In this document: positions 42,801 through 52,157 of the stretch, one piece after another
Position numbering within the stretch: the first letter of the stretch is position 1
How the letters are laid out: the number at the start of each line of letters is the position of its first letter
Origin: Ensifer sp. Root278
GTDB lineage: Bacteria > Pseudomonadota > Alphaproteobacteria > Rhizobiales > Rhizobiaceae
DNA: 64,000 nucleotides
Assembly: GCF_001429285.1 (NCBI RefSeq)
Contig: NZ_LMJJ01000001.1
Coordinates: 254,565-318,564 of the forward strand
Direction of reading: 5' to 3'
Program-made: the position numbers and the translations under genes
Notes under the pieces: model-generated
Told to the model about the DNA's origin: nothing
The model's input: the letters and a program-made list of their open reading frames with translations, nothing else
Databases searched by the model: none

Positions 42801-44612
42801 ATGCGAATAAATGCGATCACCAACTGGGCCTACGGCGTTACCGTGCTTCTGACGGGGCTTTCGGGCGCCGCCTTCATCCTGTCGACGAATAGCGCTCTCG
42901 AGGAGAGGCGCGCGGTCGAACAGCATCTTGCCCTCGATACGCTTGGCGAAGAACTTGCGCTCGGAGCGGAAGTACGGACCGACGAGGCGCGCCTTTACGT
43001 CATGCGCGGCGACGAGCGTCACCTCGAAACCTTCCATCGCGCGGAGGAAGAGGAGCGCAAGCGCGAAGAGGCGATCAAGACGGCCACGAGTTTCGGCGCG
43101 TCCCAGGGCGAGATCGCAGCCCTTCAGGAGACGATGCGCGAGGCAGAGGCACTCGACAAGATCGAGGTTGCCGCCATCGAGGCCTATCAGAAGGGCGATC
43201 GCACGACCGCCCTGGAGAAGCTATTCGGCCCGGAGCACGAGCGCCTGCAGACAGCGCTTCTCGACACGGTCGCACGGTTTCGAGACTTGACCAATGCTCG
43301 CACAGGCGGGGCGCTCAACGAGGCACAGGCGCGCAGCGACTGGTTCGCCATCGCCGCCAAGACGATGCTTGGCATCACCGCCGCCCTGTTCCTGAGCGTG
43401 CTCTATTTCATTCTCAAGCGCCGCGTCGCCATGCCGCTCACCCGCATGAGCGGCATCGTCACGCGTCTCGCCGAGCAGGACTACGCTGTGGAAGTGCCGC
43501 TCGATCGGCGCCGCGATGAAATCGGCGAGATGAACAAGGCGATCCATATCTTTCGGGAAAACGGTATCGAACGTGATCGGCTCGATGCGGAGCGGCGCCT
43601 GGACCAGCAGACCAAGGACCTGATCCTGCAGATGATGCACCGGCTGCAGGCCTGCCAGAGCCAGGACGAACTGGCCGAGGTCGTGGCCCGCTTCGCGCCG
43701 CAGGTCTTTCCCAATCTTGCTGGCCATCTCTACGTGCTGAGCGACAGCCGGACGCTCTTGACCCGCGTCGGCAGTTGGTTCGATCCGCAGCATTCTGCGC
43801 CATCCTTCCCGTCCAGCGCCTGCTGGGGACTTCGCCGCGGCCGGCCGCATGTCAGCAATCGCGGTCACAGCGACATCGCCTGCCAGCATCTCGACGACGA
43901 TGGCGCGGTCGGTCTCTGCGTGCCGCTGACAGCCCAGGGCGATACCATTGGTCTCCTCTATTTCGAGGAGCGCTCTGACGAAACATTCGCAGTCGAAGCA
44001 TCGCGCCTCTATCTCGAATTGATCGCCGAAAACATCGGGCTGGCCGTCGCCAATCTTCAGCTGCGCGAGAAGCTCACCAATCTGGCGGTGCGCGACGCGC
44101 TGACGGGCCTGCTCAACCGGCGCTGCCTCGACGAGGCGCTGAACCGTGAGCCGCGCGGGCAGGGCGGCAAGCCACTCACCTGCCTGATGATCGATATCGA
44201 CCATTTCAAGCGCTTCAACGATGAGTTCGGCCACGATGCCGGCGACGTCGTCATGCAATATGTCGCGCAGATCATCGTCGATACGGTGGCCGACGCCGGC
44301 AGCGCCTATCGTTTCGGCGGCGAGGAATTTACGGTGTTGCTGCCGGAAGCAGACGAGGCGGCAGGTTTCGAGCTTGCCGAGCGGCTGAGGACCCGGATCG
44401 GCACCACCCCTCTGTCGCATCGCGGCCGGATTCTGGGCACGGTTTCAGTCTCGGTCGGCATTGCCTCGGCTCCGGACGACGGGCCCGTCGCTACCCTGCT
44501 GACGCGGGCTGACGCCGCTCTTCTCGACGCCAAGAACCACGGCCGAAACCGAAGCGTGCGCGCCTCCGGGCTGACTTTCGGCCATGACGAGGCGCGGCGC
44601 AGCCTCGCCTGA
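42801..44612 (+). CDS. Membrane-bound diguanylate cyclase (HAMP-GAF-GGDEF)
   Basis: Predicted c-di-GMP synthase of 603 residues. Order: membrane helix at about 8-30, a helical periplasmic sensor (31-190) of four-helix-bundle type, a second helix (AAKTMLGITAALFLSVLYFIL, about 188-208), HAMP (about 210-262), a GAF domain (about 275-430), and a GGDEF domain with DALTGLLNRRCLDEAL and the active site GGEEF near residue 506. The allosteric RxxD site upstream of GGEEF is absent (ADAG there), so product inhibition is unlikely by that route. The periplasmic ligand is unknown. Confidence 0.88.
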   Translation: MRINAITNWAYGVTVLLTGLSGAAFILSTNSALEERRAVEQHLALDTLGEELALGAEVRTDEARLYVMRGDERHLETFHRAEEEERKREEAIKTATSFGASQGEIAALQETMREAEALDKIEVAAIEAYQKGDRTTALEKLFGPEHERLQTALLDTVARFRDLTNARTGGALNEAQARSDWFAIAAKTMLGITAALFLSVLYFILKRRVAMPLTRMSGIVTRLAEQDYAVEVPLDRRRDEIGEMNKAIHIFRENGIERDRLDAERRLDQQTKDLILQMMHRLQACQSQDELAEVVARFAPQVFPNLAGHLYVLSDSRTLLTRVGSWFDPQHSAPSFPSSACWGLRRGRPHVSNRGHSDIACQHLDDDGAVGLCVPLTAQGDTIGLLYFEERSDETFAVEASRLYLELIAENIGLAVANLQLREKLTNLAVRDALTGLLNRRCLDEALNREPRGQGGKPLTCLMIDIDHFKRFNDEFGHDAGDVVMQYVAQIIVDTVADAGSAYRFGGEEFTVLLPEADEAAGFELAERLRTRIGTTPLSHRGRILGTVSVSVGIASAPDDGPVATLLTRADAALLDAKNHGRNRSVRASGLTFGHDEARRSLA

Positions 44613-44716
44613 TCCTCCGCTTATCGCCGCGCGGCAATCGAATGTCCCGCCTTGAAACGGGCGCATTCGATGCTATCTATTGCCGCGATAGAAATTTGAA
44701 CAGGATACACGCATCG

Positions 44717-44821
44717 ATGGATTTCACCCTGACCGCCAAGCCGAACCGTCTTGCCATCAGGGAAAACCGTATCCATGCCTGCTTCGATTTCACTCTCCCA
44801 ACTTTCGTGGTCCACGCCTGA
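44717..44821 (+). CDS. Possible 34-residue leader peptide ahead of the ABC-F gene
   Basis: Short open frame starting MDFTLTAKPN, ending FVVHA, in another frame and overlapping the first 47 bases of the ABC-F gene. A CAGGA lies 12 bases upstream. Antibiotic-resistance ABC-F genes are often controlled by such leader peptides. No other support (conservation, hairpins) could be checked, so it may be chance. Confidence 0.25.
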   Translation: MDFTLTAKPNRLAIRENRIHACFDFTLPTFVVHA

Positions 44822-46355
44822 GGGCCGAAGCCTCTTTTCCAATCTCGACCTGAGCTTTGGTGCTTTGCGCACCGGTCTCGTCGGCCGCAACGGCGTCGGC
44901 AAGTCGACGCTCCTGCGGCTGATCGAAGGTTCACTCGCGCCGCAGGCCGGCAAGGTTACGGTCACGGGCAGCCTCGGCATGCTCAGCCAGACCGTCCAGG
45001 TCGCGGACAATGAAACCGTCGCCGACCTGTTTGGCATCCGCGATGCGCTTGGCGTCCTCAAGCGTGCGGAAGAAGGGCTGGCCAGCATGGACGAGCTTGC
45101 CGCGGCCGACTGGACGCTCGAATCCCGGCTGGAGGCAGCACTTGCGCGCGTCGGTCTGGAGGCGTCGGCGGGGACGCGCCTTGCAGCACTTTCCGGCGGG
45201 CAGATGACCCGCGTGAAGCTTGCCGCCCTCGTCTTCCAGGAACCGGATTTCATCCTGCTCGACGAACCCACCAACAATCTCGACCGCGAGGGGCGGGCTG
45301 CCGTTGCCGCGTTGATGGCGGGCTGGCGCGGCGGCGCCATCGTCGTCAGCCATGACCGCGAACTCCTGGAGACGATGGATGCGATCGTCGAGCTGACATC
45401 GCTCGGCGCCACGACCTATGGCGGCAACTGGAGCCACTACCGCGAGCGCAAGGCGATCGAGCTCGCGTCGGCCCGTCACGATCTCGCCGACGCGGAGCGC
45501 CGTCTGGCCGAGGTCCAACGAAAAACGCAAGAGATAGCCGAGCGCAAGGCGCGCAAGGACGCGTCAGGCCGCCGTAAGCGGGCCAAGGGGGATGAGCCGC
45601 TGCTGCTGCTCGATGCGAGGAAGGAGCGCAGCGAGAAGACGGGCGGCGACAATGCCCGTCTTGCCGAGCGCCGCCGCGATTCTGCGATCGGCGATGTGGC
45701 CGAGGCACGCGAACGCATCGAAATCCTGCAGCCGCTGACCGTCCGCCTGCCTGCGACCGGCCTGCCCGCCGGCCGGGGCGTGCTGCAGGTCGATGCCGTC
45801 ACTGCGGGTTATCAGCCGCGAACGCCAGTGATCGACCGGCTGTCGCTCTCGATCGTCGGCCCCGAGCGCGTAGCACTCACCGGCCGCAACGGCTCGGGCA
45901 AGACGACGCTGCTGTCGCTGTTGACCGGTGATCTCAAGCCATGGTCCGGCAATGTGCGTGTCCTGGTCGAATACGCCATGCTCGACCAGCAGGTGAGCCT
46001 GATCGATCCCCGTCTTTCGATCCGTGACAATTTCCGGCAACTTAATCCTGACGCCAGCGAGAACGACTGCCGCGCGGCGCTCGCCCGTTTCATGTTCCGG
46101 GCAGACGCGGCCTTGCAGGTCGTTTCGAGCCTCAGCGGCGGCCAGATGCTGCGTGCAGGGCTTGCCTGCGTGCTCGGCGGCAGCAGCCCACCGCAGCTCT
46201 TGATCCTCGACGAGCCGACCAACCATCTGGATATCGAATCCGTCGAGGCGGTCGAGGCGGGTCTCAGAGCCTATGACGGCGCGCTGCTCGTCGTCAGCCA
46301 CGACCACGCCTTCCTGGAGGCGATCGGCATCAACAGGCGGATCGAGCTTTCCTGA
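44775..46355 (+). CDS. ABC-F family ribosome-associated ATPase
   Basis: Cytoplasmic protein of 526 residues with two ABC domains and no membrane segments. Walker A motifs are GRNGVGKSTLL near residue 42 and GRNGSGKTTLL near 373, with signatures LSGGQMTRVKLAAL and LSGGQMLRAGLACVLG. Between them is a charged linker (about 215-310; RHDLADAERRLAEVQRKTQEIAERKARKD) typical of ABC-F. Members act on the ribosomal E-site as translation factors or antibiotic-protection proteins; which applies here is undetermined. ATG 44775 is chosen because homology starts there; another ATG lies 24 bases upstream. Confidence 0.85.
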   Translation: MPASISLSQLSWSTPEGRSLFSNLDLSFGALRTGLVGRNGVGKSTLLRLIEGSLAPQAGKVTVTGSLGMLSQTVQVADNETVADLFGIRDALGVLKRAEEGLASMDELAAADWTLESRLEAALARVGLEASAGTRLAALSGGQMTRVKLAALVFQEPDFILLDEPTNNLDREGRAAVAALMAGWRGGAIVVSHDRELLETMDAIVELTSLGATTYGGNWSHYRERKAIELASARHDLADAERRLAEVQRKTQEIAERKARKDASGRRKRAKGDEPLLLLDARKERSEKTGGDNARLAERRRDSAIGDVAEARERIEILQPLTVRLPATGLPAGRGVLQVDAVTAGYQPRTPVIDRLSLSIVGPERVALTGRNGSGKTTLLSLLTGDLKPWSGNVRVLVEYAMLDQQVSLIDPRLSIRDNFRQLNPDASENDCRAALARFMFRADAALQVVSSLSGGQMLRAGLACVLGGSSPPQLLILDEPTNHLDIESVEAVEAGLRAYDGALLVVSHDHAFLEAIGINRRIELS

Positions 46356-46365
46356 CGGGGGAAGA

Positions 46366-47268
46366 TTACTCAGCCCAGCGCGCTTCGCCGGTAAAGGCGA
46401 TCGTCAGCCAGCGGTCGTGGCCGGGATCGCCGATCTCCTCGCCGACCTCGGCGCGGATCCGGTCGAGTTCGGCGAGGGTGCCGACCTTGGTTTCCGGCGT
46501 TCCGATAAGATAGACCTCGATCGTCTTGGAGCGCCCGACCTTGGCGACATAGGTGCGATAGTCGGCAAAGCCGTGGCGCGCGACCGCATTTGCCGCCGCC
46601 TGACGCACGCGCTCGTCGAGTTCGGCAGGCGCGACCAGGAAGATCTCCTTCAATGCCTGGAAGACCGTGCGGATCGGCAGCGGAATAAGGCAGAGCGTCA
46701 GCACGATCAGGATCGCCGGGTCGACATAGGGCGTCCAGTGTTCGTAAGCCGTACCCTTCAACGCCGCGGCGATCACGAAGGCGACGAGCAGGGCCGAGGT
46801 GATCGCACCGGACATCGCCCAGGCACGCACGTCGAGCGCCAGGAACTCCGAGCCGATCGGCCGGTTTGCCCGGCGAATGTAGAAAAACATGACGAGGCAG
46901 ATCACCACGACGACGGCGGCATAGGCAATCGCCCAGTCGAAGGCGAGATGGTTGCCACCCGACAGGAGCGATCCGACGGCGTTGACCATCGCGTAGAAGG
47001 AAAGCAGCGTCAGCAGCCCGGCATTGAAGAGCAGCACCATGGGCTCGATATGCCAGAAACCCATCTGGAACCGCTTGCTCTGCTTCGGGATCAGTTGCGT
47101 CACGCCGAGCGCAAGCACGGTCATGGAGGCATCGACGGCCGAGAACACGCCGTCGAAGACGATGGAAACCGAGCCCGAAAGCAGACCGAAGATCACGCCC
47201 GTCACCCCGACGACGACGGTGGCCGCGATCGATTGCTTGAGGACTGTCTGTTCGCTTGGGGCGGTCAT
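46366..47268 (-). CDS. Cation diffusion facilitator (CDF) family transporter
   Basis: Predicted metal/proton antiporter of 300 residues with about six membrane helices (SIAATVVVGVTGVIFGLLSGSVSIVFDGVFSAVDASMTVLAL at the start, holding the metal-site FDGVFSAVD). A C-terminal cytoplasmic domain (about 205-300) has the CDF ferredoxin-like pattern. Canonical helix II/V HxxxD and DxxxD metal sites are only partly visible: D near residue 37 and 41, DVRAWAMSGAITS in helix V. Divalent cation export, e.g. Zn, Mn or Fe, is likely; the metal cannot be assigned. Confidence 0.8.
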   Translation of the reverse strand: MTAPSEQTVLKQSIAATVVVGVTGVIFGLLSGSVSIVFDGVFSAVDASMTVLALGVTQLIPKQSKRFQMGFWHIEPMVLLFNAGLLTLLSFYAMVNAVGSLLSGGNHLAFDWAIAYAAVVVVICLVMFFYIRRANRPIGSEFLALDVRAWAMSGAITSALLVAFVIAAALKGTAYEHWTPYVDPAILIVLTLCLIPLPIRTVFQALKEIFLVAPAELDERVRQAAANAVARHGFADYRTYVAKVGRSKTIEVYLIGTPETKVGTLAELDRIRAEVGEEIGDPGHDRWLTIAFTGEARWAE

Positions 47269-47464
47269 GATGTTGTTTTTACTCCTGTTTCGGCGCGGCG
47301 CTTACGGGTTGGCAATGTCGAAATGGTGGCGGCGGCTGCAAACATAGCGGTTTGCCTGCAGGCAAGACAGCTGTTGCGTGCATTTGCTAATAAAGCGAGG
47401 CGTTGTGTTTCCAGGCCTCGACGCTCAGAATTGCCGATGTTATCGGCGGCCGGCGGAGGGGAAA

Positions 47465-48247
47465 ATGATCGTCGAGATGTTGCTCGGTGCCTTATTCGTC
47501 TTCGGCACGGTCGCCCTGACGCTCGCGTCCTACTTTGCAATGCGGCTGATCATGGGCGGCGAGGCGGAAGGGCACGAAAAGGAACTTGCCAGTTTGGTCA
47601 TCTTTCGCATTTCGGCGCTGCATGGCTTGATCCTCGCGCTGGTCTTTGCGCAGGAGATGGTCGAGTACCAGCAGCTCAAATACGAGATGGCTACCGAAGC
47701 CGGGGCGACCGCTGACATCTTCTACGACGCCGAACGTTACGGTGAAGCCGTCAAGGCGCCGATCCAGCAGGCGATCTCCGCCTATGCGGCCGAGGTGATC
47801 GATGGTGAATGGCAGTCACTGGCGGACAAGGGACGTCTTTCACCACAGGCTTGGGTGCACTGGGATCGCGCCTATCAGCACGTGCTGAACCTGGTCCCGG
47901 CCGACAAGCGCCAGGAGAGCCTGCGCAGCCAGATGCTGGAGCGGCTGCACGACATCTCGCAAAGCCGGACCAAGCGGGAAAGCAATGTCGCGGACTCGAT
48001 CGACAGTATCTTCTGGTTCGCGGCACTCTCCGGCGTCATCTTCATCGCGCTCGCCTATTATTCCTTCCCGCCAATGCGGCGCAATCTGCTGCTGCTCTGC
48101 CTCTTCGGCGCGTACACGGGCATCATTCTGTTTCTGATCTATGCCTTCTCCAATCCGTATCAGCCGCCAGCGGCGTTGGCGCCGGGGCCGCTCGAACGGG
48201 TGCAACAGCAGATCAACGCCTCGTCGGCGCCTGCGACGGGAGGATAA
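47465..48247 (+). CDS. DUF4239 family membrane protein
   Basis: Protein of 260 residues. Hydrophobic helices near 3-25 and 40-60, a soluble middle section (about 65-175), and two C-terminal helices (SIFWFAALSGVIFIALAYYSF; LLLLCLFGAYTGIILFLIYAF) give a four-helix membrane protein with a loop on one side, the layout of the bestrophin-like DUF4239 group. ATG 47465 follows GGAGGGG. Function unknown. It converges on the MFS gene with a five-base gap and is divergent from the CDF transporter. Confidence 0.7.
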   Translation: MIVEMLLGALFVFGTVALTLASYFAMRLIMGGEAEGHEKELASLVIFRISALHGLILALVFAQEMVEYQQLKYEMATEAGATADIFYDAERYGEAVKAPIQQAISAYAAEVIDGEWQSLADKGRLSPQAWVHWDRAYQHVLNLVPADKRQESLRSQMLERLHDISQSRTKRESNVADSIDSIFWFAALSGVIFIALAYYSFPPMRRNLLLLCLFGAYTGIILFLIYAFSNPYQPPAALAPGPLERVQQQINASSAPATGG

Positions 48248-48252
48248 CGGCG

Positions 48253-49521
48253 CTAGGCGAATTGACCCAGCCGCAGGAGATCGCCGCTAATGGCGCCACC
48301 GTCGGACGCATCGGCGCGCGCGGTCTCAGGGCGCGGCGGCGGCATGGAGTGGCCGATCGCAAACAGAAGCGCGCTTGCCGCCGAAAGAAATGCAAACAGC
48401 AGGAACATGCCGGCGCCGCCGATGGTGCCGAGTGCCAGGCCGCCGATCAGTGGCCCAAGGAAGTTCCCGACCGTCGAGAGCGAATGGGCGCCGAAATAGG
48501 TGCCGCGATTGCCGGCATCGGAGATACCATCGACCAGCACATATTCCGAGGGCACGACGAGCACCTCGCCGATGGTGAAGAGGATCATCGAGGCGACGAG
48601 CATTTCCATTCCGGACGAGGCCGCAAAACCGACTTCGCCAAGCAGAAACAAGAGGCAGCCGAGTGACAGTGCCGGCAGCGCGCCGATCCGTTCGATGACG
48701 AAGCGGGCAGGCGTGCTGGCGATCAGCACCGTTGCGGCATTGGTCGAAACCAGGAGCGCGAAGAGGGTGACGCCATCCGCAAAGCCGGTGTTGAGATACT
48801 GCGACAAGGTCACCGACCATTGACCATGAACGGCCAAGAGCAGCGTGCCGCCGATGACGAAGAATACCAGCCTTCGGTCGCGCAGGGCGGCAACAAGCCC
48901 GCGCCAGCCACCGGCAGCCTGTGTTGCCCCTTTGGTTTGGATCATCTGCCTGTTGCCGGCTTCGGGCACGTTCAAGAAGAGCACCAGGCCGAAGGCTGCG
49001 TGCATGACGCCGGCGCTGACGAACAGCGTCGAATAGGCAGCACCGACCCAGACGCCGATCAGCGGCCCGATGGCCCAGCCGGCATTGATGGCGAGATAAC
49101 GCCAGGAGAAGACTTTAAGGCGCAGATGCTCAGGCGCTGCATCGCTCATCAAGGCACGCGCAACCGGTTCGTAGACGGCGGCTGCGACGGCAGACACGAT
49201 GTGCGCCAGCGCGAAGGCGGCGATCGATTGCGCCAGTCCGAGCCCCGCCAGCGCCAGCCCGGCCATGAAAAGCGCTGCGGTCAGCACCCCTTTTCGGCCG
49301 ATGCGATCGGACAGCGTGCCGGCAAAGGGGCTGACGATTGCGCCGAGCAGCGGGCCGGCGCCGATGAGAGCGCCGATGCCTGCGGGGCTGAGGCCAAAAT
49401 CACGCTGCAGGCGGATCGCGAGGAAGGTCAGGCTCATGCCCTTCGCGATCGTCACCACGCCGGAACCCGCGATGAGAAGCAGCGCAACACGGCGACCCGC
49501 TTTTTCGGAATAGGCATTCAT
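48253..49521 (-). CDS. Major facilitator superfamily transporter
   Basis: Predicted twelve-helix exporter of 422 residues. The conserved loop 2-3 motif appears as GTLSDRIGRKGVLTAA near 70, and NAATVLIASTPARFVIERIGALPAL is its counterpart in the second half. Similarity is to drug/sugar-type MFS exporters but the substrate is unknown. ATG 49521 is preferred; sequence before it is not membrane-like. Confidence 0.82.
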   Translation of the reverse strand: MNAYSEKAGRRVALLLIAGSGVVTIAKGMSLTFLAIRLQRDFGLSPAGIGALIGAGPLLGAIVSPFAGTLSDRIGRKGVLTAALFMAGLALAGLGLAQSIAAFALAHIVSAVAAAVYEPVARALMSDAAPEHLRLKVFSWRYLAINAGWAIGPLIGVWVGAAYSTLFVSAGVMHAAFGLVLFLNVPEAGNRQMIQTKGATQAAGGWRGLVAALRDRRLVFFVIGGTLLLAVHGQWSVTLSQYLNTGFADGVTLFALLVSTNAATVLIASTPARFVIERIGALPALSLGCLLFLLGEVGFAASSGMEMLVASMILFTIGEVLVVPSEYVLVDGISDAGNRGTYFGAHSLSTVGNFLGPLIGGLALGTIGGAGMFLLFAFLSAASALLFAIGHSMPPPRPETARADASDGGAISGDLLRLGQFA

Positions 49522-49758
49522 CACGGGCACCTGCAGGCTGGGAGCGCTCGGTTTCCGTGGGAATGTCGAGCGACGGGAGTAAGGAAGAAGACTCCCTTTG
49601 CGATTACATCCGTCGCGTGTACTCGGCAAGTGGGCAGCTATCCAGCGGCAATCTGTCCCTGTCGGCTGAGGGCGTCGGTTTCCCACTCGGCCGTGGTCTG
49701 AACGAAAATGCAAGGCGGCCACCGGCCGTGGCCGCCTCAGGGCTGTTTCACCTGCCGG

Positions 49759-50229
49759 CTATTCGTTCCCCTGCCGCTCCTGCCAGGTCACGTAGAGCGG
49801 TGTTGTGTCGGAATCGTCGACCGGTACATGGCGGAAGCGCATGGCCTGCTCGGCAAGCGGTTTTGCCAGTTCCGCGTAGATCGCCGCTGTCGACAGGCCG
49901 AAAGATTCGGCATCGGCGTTCGAGTTCGCATAGGCGATCTCGGTGATCCCGGCCATGCGCATGGCCGCAAGGCACATCGGGCAGGGCTGTCCACTGGCAT
50001 AGACGGCAGCACCTTCGAGCCGCGGGGAGCGGAGCGTCCGGGCGGCGGCACGCAATGCGTTGAGTTCCGCATGCGAAGTCGGGTCCCCGGTCGACAGCAT
50101 CTCGTTGACGCCGCGGCCGACGATCTCGCCGTCCTTGACGACGACAGCGCCGAAGGGCCGTCCGCCATCCTCGATGTTGCGGCGGGCAAGCGTTACCGCC
50201 TCGGCCAGATAGGTCTGTTCCTGGTTCAT
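49759..50229 (-). CDS. Nucleoside/nucleobase deaminase, cytidine deaminase-like fold
   Basis: Zinc hydrolase of 156 residues. The catalytic zinc motifs are HAELNALRAA near residue 54 (His and Glu) and PCPMCLAAM near 83. The C-terminal part (ADAESFGLSTAAIYAELAKPLAEQAMRF) is like guanine deaminase/GuaD-type enzymes rather than TadA. Upstream ankyrin gene ends 11 bases before it, forming an operon. Substrate not proven. Confidence 0.82.
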   Translation of the reverse strand: MNQEQTYLAEAVTLARRNIEDGGRPFGAVVVKDGEIVGRGVNEMLSTGDPTSHAELNALRAAARTLRSPRLEGAAVYASGQPCPMCLAAMRMAGITEIAYANSNADAESFGLSTAAIYAELAKPLAEQAMRFRHVPVDDSDTTPLYVTWQERQGNE

Positions 50230-50240
50230 GGGAGTTCTTT

Positions 50241-50915
50241 CTAACGCGCGCCGGCGTCGACCAGCAGCGTTTCAATGCTGCCGTAGCCGCGCTGGCGCGC
50301 GTGGCTCAGCGGGCTGACGCCTTCGCCATCGGCGAGGTTGACGTCGGCGCCGGCCTTGATCAGCAGCCGCACGATCTCGGTGTGCTTTTCGCCGCCGGTG
50401 CCAAGGATGATCGCCTCAAGCAGCGCTGTCCAGCCGAGGCGATTGACGTGGTTGATATCGACGCCGGCTTCGATCAGCGCCTTGACGGTCTCGACATGGC
50501 CGCGCTCGGCGGCCGGAATGAGCGCCGTGCCGCCATAGCGGTTCGTGCTCTTGAGGTCGGCGCCATGGGCCAGCGTCAGCTTCATGATTTCGAGATGGCC
50601 ACGTGCGCCGGCGTAGAGGTAAGGACTGTCCTGGATCTTGTCCTTGGCGTTGACGTCGGCGCCGGCCTCGATCAGCGCGCGTGCCGCATCGACGCGGTTT
50701 TCGTGGGTGGCGACGAGAAGGGCCGTGGCGCCGCTGGCATCACGGGTCTCGATGCTTGCGCCCTGTTGCAGCAGCGATTTGACCTTGTCCGTATCACCGG
50801 CCTCGGCAGCAGAAATCAGTTGGGTTTCGAGCATGGAGGCCCCCACGGCTGCGGGTGAAAGGCTGAAGGCGGCGATCGATGCGCCGACCAGCGAGCCGAA
50901 TAGTCTTGGTCGCAT
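50241..50915 (-). CDS. Secreted ankyrin-repeat protein
   Basis: Protein of 224 residues with a Sec signal peptide (MRPRLFGSLVGASIAAFSLSPAAVGA) and about six ankyrin repeats over residues 30-222, such as GATALLVATHENRVDAARALIEAGADVNAKD and GWTALLEAIILGTGGEKHTEIVRLLIKAGADVNL. The mature protein should be periplasmic. Bacterial ankyrin proteins of this type often protect or inhibit a partner enzyme; the co-transcribed deaminase is a possible partner, but a periplasmic location argues against direct contact. Confidence 0.8.
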   Translation of the reverse strand: MRPRLFGSLVGASIAAFSLSPAAVGASMLETQLISAAEAGDTDKVKSLLQQGASIETRDASGATALLVATHENRVDAARALIEAGADVNAKDKIQDSPYLYAGARGHLEIMKLTLAHGADLKSTNRYGGTALIPAAERGHVETVKALIEAGVDINHVNRLGWTALLEAIILGTGGEKHTEIVRLLIKAGADVNLADGEGVSPLSHARQRGYGSIETLLVDAGAR

Positions 50916-51386
50916 TTGGTCTTTCCGATCATGCCGACCGGTCGAACAGGCCGACCGATCGCAGTGGTTCCGGTTAAGGGCGAGACGTGGAAGCCCGGAA
51001 TTGGCCGCGCTTTCGTGCCGCTCTCGCTCTTTGCGATCTCGTGCTTACTTGAGCCGGCCCGTGACCTTTTCAAGGGCGCAAGATGCGCGTCTTGCCGAAC
51101 CTGTCCCGCGCCCGGCATGGCGCCCTGGACGCCGACCGTAGGTGGCGGGCCATCCATTTGGAAATTAAATGTATGAATGATGAAAAGGGGAAATATGAAT
51201 GCGTTGCCGTTCGACCTGGATCTGCTCATAGCATTCGCGACCGTGGTCGATTGCTGAGGCTTCAGGGCCACGGCGAGCCGATTGCATTCCACCTGGTCAT
51301 CAGCCCGGAGGTGATGGGTACCAGAAGCGAGGTGTGATCTGACGGATAATCACACCATCCGTGGACGGACGCTGTCCTGAACGGCC
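50916..51386. other. Intergenic region without a recognised gene
   Basis: A 471-base stretch between two genes on the minus strand. Open frames present are short and have no family features. A GCAAGA/TCTTGC hairpin lies at 51078-51095. It probably contains the ankyrin gene promoter near 50930. Confidence 0.4.
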
Positions 51387-52157
51387 CTAGAGCATCGAGC
51401 GGCTGAGACCGCCGTCGACGGGCAACGCGACGCCGGTGATGTAGCTTGCTTGGCGGCTGGCGAGGAAGGCCGCGGCCGCGCCGAATTCCGCCGGCGTGCC
51501 GTAGCGCCCAAGCGGGATCTCCTGCTGGCTGCGCGCCGCGACCGTGGCGATATCGACGCCCTCGCTTTCGGCATCCATCCGGTCGAAGCTGAGCGTGCGG
51601 TCGGTGGCAAGCCGCCCTGGAAGAAGCAGGTTGACGGTCACGCCCTCGGCTGCGACCTCGCCGGCAAGTGTCTTCAGCCAGCCTGCAACAGCGCTTCTGA
51701 GCGCATTCGAGGCGGTGAGCCCGACGATCGGCTCGCGGATGCTGGTGGAGGCGACGGCGATGATGCGTCCGAACCGGCGTTCCCGCATGCCGGGCAGCAG
51801 CCGTCCGGTGATGCGCATGCCGGCCAGCACCATGGTTTCGAATTGCGCCCGCCAGAAATCGGGCTCGATCGCCGAGGCCGGCGGTCCGCCGCCATTCAGC
51901 ACCAGAATGTCGATCGCGCCGAAATCGGCTTCGAGCCGATCCAGCAGGCGGTCGAGCATATCGGGTTTCGAGAGGTCGAGCGCGTAGCCCCGCGCCGACG
52001 GGCCGATGTCGCTTGCGACCTTGGCCGCCGATGCGGCATCGCGACCGGTCAGCGCAACGATGACGCCTTCGCTTGCCAGCGCCTCGGCAATGCCGCGGCC
52101 CAATCCCTTGCTGCCGCCGAGCACCAGCGCGCGCTTTCCAGCAATACCAAGATCCAT
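51387..52157 (-). CDS. SDR-family protein lacking the canonical Tyr/Lys active site
   Basis: Rossmann protein of 256 residues. The NAD(P) motif is GGSKGLGRGIA (about 15-25), with NGGGPP near 89 in place of NNAG. The C-terminal DGG and Gly-rich tail are normal. At the active-site position where YxxxK is expected (Y-S-A-S-K type) it has L-T-A-S-N, so the catalytic Tyr and Lys are both replaced. Some SDR-like enzymes with this pattern exist in alphaproteobacteria but their reactions are unclear. Start ATG 52157 follows GAGGAG. Confidence 0.8.
   Translation of the reverse strand: MDLGIAGKRALVLGGSKGLGRGIAEALASEGVIVALTGRDAASAAKVASDIGPSARGYALDLSKPDMLDRLLDRLEADFGAIDILVLNGGGPPASAIEPDFWRAQFETMVLAGMRITGRLLPGMRERRFGRIIAVASTSIREPIVGLTASNALRSAVAGWLKTLAGEVAAEGVTVNLLLPGRLATDRTLSFDRMDAESEGVDIATVAARSQQEIPLGRYGTPAEFGAAAAFLASRQASYITGVALPVDGGLSRSML

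Noticed and set aside
50816-51292. A 158-residue minus-strand frame and two short plus-strand frames in the gap before the SDR gene
   Set aside because: No conserved segments or ribosome sites were seen and the frames overlap each other and the ankyrin gene start.
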